From the NCBI RefSeq assembly GCF_000769655.1, contig NZ_CP008887.1:1488001-1552000 (forward strand): a stretch of 64,000 bases of DNA. Reading direction: 5' to 3'. Within the stretch, counting starts at the first letter, position 1. Every line of letters begins with the position of its first letter. The notes beneath the pieces were generated by a model, which saw nothing but the letters and a program-made list of their open reading frames with translations, had not been told where the DNA came from and searched no databases. Source of the DNA: Thermococcus eurythermalis. GTDB lineage: Archaea; Methanobacteriota_B; Thermococci; Thermococcales; Thermococcaceae. Below, one piece after another: positions 57,191-64,000 of this stretch. Position numbers and translations under genes: made by a program.

Positions 57191-58458
57191 TACTCTCCCC
57201 TCCCAACGCCCTTGAAGAGGAAGCCCCTCGGCGGGTTCTCGACTACGTGCCTGCCGTCGATGAGAATCCTCGTCCTCATGAGCCTTCCAAGGTGCTCCCA
57301 GTCAATGTTTTTGAACTCTGAGTGATCTGTTGCTATAACGACGGCGTCGGCGTTTTCAACTGCTTCCTCAACGCTCCCGCTCGTTCCCGGAACGAAGGGG
57401 TCATACGTCCTGACCTCCTTTACGTCTTCCTCAATCTCCCCGACGAATGCCAGCGCCGGGGAATTCCTAGTGTCGTCGCTGTCTCCCTTGTAGGCCAGCC
57501 CCAAAACCGCTATGACGGCATCTTCCGGCGGGACGTTCAGCTCCTTAAGCGCCGAGAAGAGCAAATCCTTTGTGAAGAGGGGCATGGAGTCGTTTATCTC
57601 CCTCGCGAGCTTTATGAGCCCGAAGTCCTCTTTGGCTGGCCAGAGAAGCAGGTGGGAGTCCTTTGGAAGGCAGTGGCCCCCAACCCCTATTCCAGGGGTG
57701 TGGATTTTAACCCTCGGGTGGGTATTGGCCAGCTCTATCGCCTCAAAGACGTTTATACCGTACTGGTGGGCGAGGAAGGCGAACTCGTTGGCAAGGGCGA
57801 TGTTCACATCGCGGAAGGTATTTTCCATAAGCTTGACGACCTCGCTGACGGTTGAGCTCGTCTTGAACGTCTGCCCCTTGACAAAGGAGCGATATAGTCT
57901 CTCAGCCATTTCAGCGCTCTCAGGGGTTATACCTCCAAAAATGCGGGAGTTGTAAACGAGCTCCTTGAAAATCCTCCCCGGCATAACCCTCTCCGGGGCG
58001 TGGACCATGTAGAAGTCCTTCCCTGCCTTGAGTCCGGTGAGTTCCTCTATGAGCTCTGCCATTCTAACCGTCGTGAGCGGCGGGACCGTGCTCTCTATGA
58101 CCACAAGGGAGCCGGGCTTCATGGCCTTCGCGACGATCCTAACGGCGCTCTCCAGGTAGCTCAGGTCGGGGGTCTTGTCCTCCCTCAGCGGGGTCTGGAC
58201 GCAGATTATGTAGGCGTCCTTTCCCTTGATGTCATCGGGGTTGGTGGTGGCCCTGAGGTTGCCGCTTTCAACGGCCTTTTGGAGGAGTTCGTCTATCTCT
58301 GGCTCAACGATGTGGGCCTCGCCGGAGTTTATTTTCTTAACGACCTCTTCCCTTATTTCATAACCGGTGACTTTGAAGCCAGCGTTCGCGAACATTATCG
58401 CCGTTGGAAGGCCAATGTATCCAAGGCCTATCACCGCTATCTCATTCACTCCGTCCAT
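57187..58458 (-). CDS. wecC: UDP-N-acetyl-D-mannosamine dehydrogenase
   Basis: 423 aa UDP-sugar dehydrogenase oxidising UDP-ManNAc to UDP-ManNAcA with NAD. N-terminal Rossmann motif GLGYIGLP (about 9-16), VVIESTVPPLTT, the catalytic cysteine in GIGVGGHCLPKD (about 263), and LGLAYKGDSDDTRNSPAL in the C-terminal domain. ATG 58458 follows GGTGG; a longer frame to 58548 has no RBS and covers the promoter (AAAGGCTTTTATTCG). Confidence 0.93.
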   Translation of the reverse strand: MDGVNEIAVIGLGYIGLPTAIMFANAGFKVTGYEIREEVVKKINSGEAHIVEPEIDELLQKAVESGNLRATTNPDDIKGKDAYIICVQTPLREDKTPDLSYLESAVRIVAKAMKPGSLVVIESTVPPLTTVRMAELIEELTGLKAGKDFYMVHAPERVMPGRIFKELVYNSRIFGGITPESAEMAERLYRSFVKGQTFKTSSTVSEVVKLMENTFRDVNIALANEFAFLAHQYGINVFEAIELANTHPRVKIHTPGIGVGGHCLPKDSHLLLWPAKEDFGLIKLAREINDSMPLFTKDLLFSALKELNVPPEDAVIAVLGLAYKGDSDDTRNSPALAFVGEIEEDVKEVRTYDPFVPGTSGSVEEAVENADAVVIATDHSEFKNIDWEHLGRLMRTRILIDGRHVVENPPRGFLFKGVGRGEY

Positions 58459-58750
58459 CGCTTCCACCGAAGCGGGTTGAAACAGCCGAATAAAAGCCTT
58501 TTTGAGGTAACGATTTTGAAAGCTTTGAAACCGTTCTGACACGCACACCGGGAAATTTTTTCGTGTTCCCTCTCACTCCAATTCGAGCCGGGAGATATAA
58601 CCTGTTGCAACCGGTGCCATTGAAGGAAAGCGTTAGAAAGCGTTTTTTGTTGATTGGACTCTTCTGGAGTGTCCTAAAAAACGCTTCCAAAACCGTTTTT
58701 CGGAAAGCCTTATATTGGACAGAACCGTCCATTTGTTGGTGGGTGGTAGA
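58459..58750. other. Divergent promoter region with a long hairpin
   Basis: No gene is seen. It holds the box A for wecC on the minus strand (near 58495), a box A GCCTTATATTGG (58707-58718) for the DUF354 gene, and an 11-bp perfect inverted repeat AAGCGTTTTTT / AAAAAACGCTT (58638-58648 with 58675-58685) whose loop contains a second, imperfect dyad GGAC...GTCC. Confidence 0.5.
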
Positions 58751-59797
58751 ATGAAGGTATGGGTAGATATCACGAACGCGCCTCACGTTCACTTTTTCAA
58801 GGGCCTGATCAAGGAGCTTGAGAAAACCGGCCACGAGGTTTTAATCACAACGAGGGAATTTGACGGCCTCACCGGAATTCTCGACATGTTTGGCTTTGAT
58901 TACTACGTTGTCGGAAAGCACGGCGGTTCTACCCTTGAAGGCAAGCTCCTCGCGAGCGCTGAACGAGTATACAAGCTCAGCCGGCTGATAATCGAGGAAA
59001 AACCTGACCTCGCCGTCTACAAACACTCAGTTGAGGCCCCCAGGGTGGCATTTGGCCTTGGAATTCCCAGCATAGGTTTCGTGGACAATGAAACCGCCAT
59101 TGCCCAGAACAAGCTCATCCTGCCGTTTACCAGGCTCTTGCTCTTTCCGAAGGCTATAGACGCCTACGAGCTTCTCAAGTGCGGTGCCGACCCCAACGGC
59201 ATGAAGCCAGTAAACGGCTTCTCAGAGCTGGCCCACCTCTACGGATTTAAGCCGGACAGGAGGGTATTCCACGAGCTCGGCCTCAAGAAGAACGGCTACA
59301 TCGTGATGCGCACCGAGCCGGTTAAGGCCAACTACTTCAACGGGCCGGAGAGAAGCGTGCTCGAAGACGTCATTCCGTTCCTGCCAGATATGCCTATAGT
59401 CCTTTTCCCACGGACTGAGGAGCAGAGAAAACGCTTCGAGCACTTTGACAACGTGATAATGCCTGAAAAGCCCGTGGACAGCCTCAGCCTCCTCCACTAT
59501 GCAAGACTCATGATAGGTGCAGGGGGAACAATGAACAGGGAGGCAATAGCGCTCGGGACACCTACAATCTCCACCTATCCGGGAAGGCTCCTGTCGGTGA
59601 CCAGGTGGCTAATCGAGCTCGGCGTCAAGTTCCACTCCACCGACCCGCTCGAAGTCGCTGAGGTCGCCGAGCGCATGATAGAGGCCAACGGAAGCTACAG
59701 GAGCTACATACGGAACGTCGTCAGCGGACTTGAAAACCCGATGGAGGCGATATTGAGGGAAATAGAAACGTACGAGGAGAACGGAACCTTCGAGGTA

Positions 59798-62619
<2,822 letters not shown>

Positions 62620-63690
62620 TTAGCCCTTCAATATTTTTTCCACGAGGGGATCTATTATCCGGTACTCCCCGCTTTCTTTCCTCACCCAGCTCATCTTCTC
62701 AAGGTTCTTCAGGAGCGCGGACAGTCTCGCGTTCGTTATGGGCCCGCCTTTAGCCTCCACGTAGTCCTTGATGTTCTTCCACCGGTGGAGGCCGATTGCT
62801 ATCGCCCTGAGGATTAGGGAATACCTTGGAGAGCGCTTTTCAAGCTCAAGAAGCTCTTCCCGTATCATCGCCCGGGCCCTCTCGACAGTTCTCTCCATGG
62901 CCATCTCAAAGCTTCCGCTCTTCCAGTAGTTGAAACCGAACTCCACAAGCCAGCCCGGAATGCCGTTGAGCCCATCGACAGCTCTCTTTATCTCCTCGTC
63001 CGGAACTTTCAAGCCTACCTCCTCAAACCCCACCCGCAGGAAAGCCTCCGAGAGCCCTCTCGGGAACGGCTTAACTTCAACTTCCTCGTAGACCCTGCCG
63101 AATAGTGGACTCGAGTAGTCGTCGATACCGATGAAATCATGGAGGAGGCCGACCTCTGAACCCGTGAACACGAAGCCGAGGTTCGGGAGAGAGTCATAGG
63201 CGTAGGCTATTCCCGCCAAAAGGTCTTTTCCACCCCTCGGCCCGTAGAAGCGGAGGTACTGGGCCTCGTCGAAAGCCAAGACGACCCTCCCAAACCTCTC
63301 CCCGAGGCCGTTCAGGAGTTCGAAGACGTCTATTATGGTCATCTCCTTTGGTGTGATTTTTACTCCCGCCAGATTAACGCTCTCCAGCTTTATTCCACTC
63401 AGAAAGCCGAACCTGCCCTTTCCAAGGAGTATCTTTCTAATCTCGTCCACCAGAACGGCGGGACTTATCGTGCCGCCCCCTGCTGCGTAAAGCCTCCTCG
63501 CATCGAGGTAAAGGCCAAGACCGTCAAATTCATTCAGGGTTACCCTCAGGAGGGAACTCTTCCCCACCCTCCGGATTCCGATGAGAACCGTTATCGGGTA
63601 CTCTTCCATTCCTTTAAGCAGAGAGTTTAGCTCTTTCTCCCTGTCGAAAATCTCCTCCCTCCTGCTCTTCGGCCGTGGGTCAAACAGCAT
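62620..63690 (-). CDS. Archaeal-type P-loop ATPase
   Basis: 356 aa STAND/AAA-like archaeal ATPase family (PF01637-type). Walker A GIRRVGKSSL (about 38-47), Walker B VVLAFDEAQ (about 137-145), arginine-finger-like FTGSEVG, then a winged-helix domain at the C-terminus (GGPITNARLSALLKNLEKMSWV). Members of this family are expanded in Thermococcales, often near mobile regions, and their function is not established. Box A TTTAAGTAT overlaps a cluster of GTATCG palindromes just before ATG 63690. Confidence 0.85.
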   Translation of the reverse strand: MLFDPRPKSRREEIFDREKELNSLLKGMEEYPITVLIGIRRVGKSSLLRVTLNEFDGLGLYLDARRLYAAGGGTISPAVLVDEIRKILLGKGRFGFLSGIKLESVNLAGVKITPKEMTIIDVFELLNGLGERFGRVVLAFDEAQYLRFYGPRGGKDLLAGIAYAYDSLPNLGFVFTGSEVGLLHDFIGIDDYSSPLFGRVYEEVEVKPFPRGLSEAFLRVGFEEVGLKVPDEEIKRAVDGLNGIPGWLVEFGFNYWKSGSFEMAMERTVERARAMIREELLELEKRSPRYSLILRAIAIGLHRWKNIKDYVEAKGGPITNARLSALLKNLEKMSWVRKESGEYRIIDPLVEKILKG

Positions 63691-63692
63691 AG

Positions 63693-63727
63693 GTATCGCC
63701 CCCGATACTTAGTATCGGTACCGATAC
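63693..63727. promoter_or_regulatory. Stacked GTATCG palindromes at the ATPase promoter
   Basis: Four GTATCG half-sites alternate in orientation about every 10 nt: GTATCG-CCCC-CGATAC (63693-63708), CCGATAC-TTA-GTATCGG (63702-63718) and the perfect 16-mer GTATCGGTACCGATAC (63712-63727). They run from the ATPase start through its box A. Half-site spacing of one helical turn suggests cooperative binding by a repressor; which one is unknown. Confidence 0.65.
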
Positions 63728-63940
63728 TTAAAGGTTTCCCAAGTCATTCGGAGTCTTAAAATACCTCCTTCTCCAAGAACTCTCGGTGGTTTTATGCGCG
63801 GTGTGATAGTTCTCCATTTCAGACGGGACGATGATTAGAAAACTGCTCGTTGAGGTGCTGGGCTGAGTTCTGAAGGAACTTATCAGGCCACTAAGCGAAA
63901 AATAGAAATAGTTCCGTGAGAACCACAGGGAGGTGAGATT
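63728..63940. other. Spacer, possible gene debris
   Basis: On the plus strand, codons from about 63838 read KLLVEVLG, a stop, then VLKELIRPLSEK and a stop, which may be scraps of a decayed gene. No confident gene, RNA or repeat is seen. Confidence 0.3.
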
Positions 63941-64000
63941 ATGGAGAGGGTTAGTGAGGCAACCGTAAGGCACGTTATGGAAGAGCTTGAGCGTCTAAAG
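63941..64000 (+). CDS. 5' end of an unidentified gene (partial)
   Basis: ATG 63941 follows the strong RBS GGGAGGTGAG (63929-63938). The first 20 codons (MERVSEATVRHVMEELERLK) are charged and helical and the gene runs off the window. Too short to identify; the start of a small helical protein, perhaps an antitoxin-like one, is possible. Confidence 0.6.
   Translation, partial: MERVSEATVRHVMEELERLK

Noticed and set aside
63728-63973. 81-codon minus-strand frame at the window edge
   Set aside because: It is antisense to a good RBS and start at 63941 and has no coding character.

Overview
The window is a chromosomal segment of a hyperthermophilic archaeon of the order Thermococcales, most likely a Thermococcus with a moderately high GC genome. 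The evidence is the gene content and architecture: a 13-gene membrane-bound sulfane-sulfur reductase (Mbs/Mbx) operon, archaeal AsnRS and ArgRS, a TIP49-type helicase, QueE, a SurR-type GTTn3AAC palindrome, box A (TTTAWA-like) promoters about 25 nt ahead of starts, GGTG/GAGGTG ribosome binding sites, and many ATGA or TGATG gene overlaps.

Layout. 71-9309: a tightly overlapping five-gene operon of eukaryotic-type Ser/Thr kinases and PP2C phosphatases. Two kinases and one phosphatase are membrane anchored, one kinase is fused to an oligopeptide-binding ectodomain with PEGA repeats, and one gene is an internally deleted kinase remnant. 9391-13536: stomatin/NfeD pair, an SAH/MTA deaminase-type amidohydrolase, and AsnRS. 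13537-14700: about 1.15 kb without genes, packed with two classes of short perfect hairpins. 14726-25771: mixed housekeeping and envelope genes (QueE, TIP49, lipoproteins, PEBP, SemiSWEET, CcdA with a CPHC lipoprotein), a probable C/D box sRNA, and a minus-strand operon of DUF2284, membrane protein, CARF-like protein and PIN nuclease. 25794-31914: a stress-type regulon (HTH regulator with C-terminal cysteines, hybrid-cluster protein, TusA-like/DUF1858 protein, DUF438-hemerythrin-PAS protein) sharing ATGAC-N4-GTCAT operators. Inside it lie a secreted PD-(D/E)XK nuclease gene and its neighbour. Both hcp and the nuclease gene carry an in-frame TAG. 32043-33119: an M24-fold protein that has lost metal ligands. 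33254-40426: a nine-gene iron operon (feoA, feoA, feoB, membrane protein, HemW-like radical SAM, haem/siderophore-type ABC transporter, FeoC-like HTH) behind three TTAGG-N4-CCTAA operators. 40379-41836: an Lrp-type regulator gene broken by a decayed TnpB element. 41864-43165: NCS2 permease. 43259-53091: the Mbs operon on the minus strand, with its SurR-like site at 53107-53126. 53402-64000: ACT-domain regulator, radical SAM protein, ManNAcA nucleotide-sugar genes, DUF354, SpoIIM-like protein, LplB-like protein, ArgRS, an archaeal ATPase with stacked GTATCG operators, and the start of one more gene at the edge.

The main candidates for undescribed biology are the receptor kinase/PP2C operon (above all the peptide-binding-protein/PEGA/kinase fusion), the secreted nuclease with a possible immunity partner, the CARF-PIN module, and the hairpin tract. 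No tRNA, rRNA, CRISPR array or replication origin was recognised. All assignments come from reading motifs; no database search was run.
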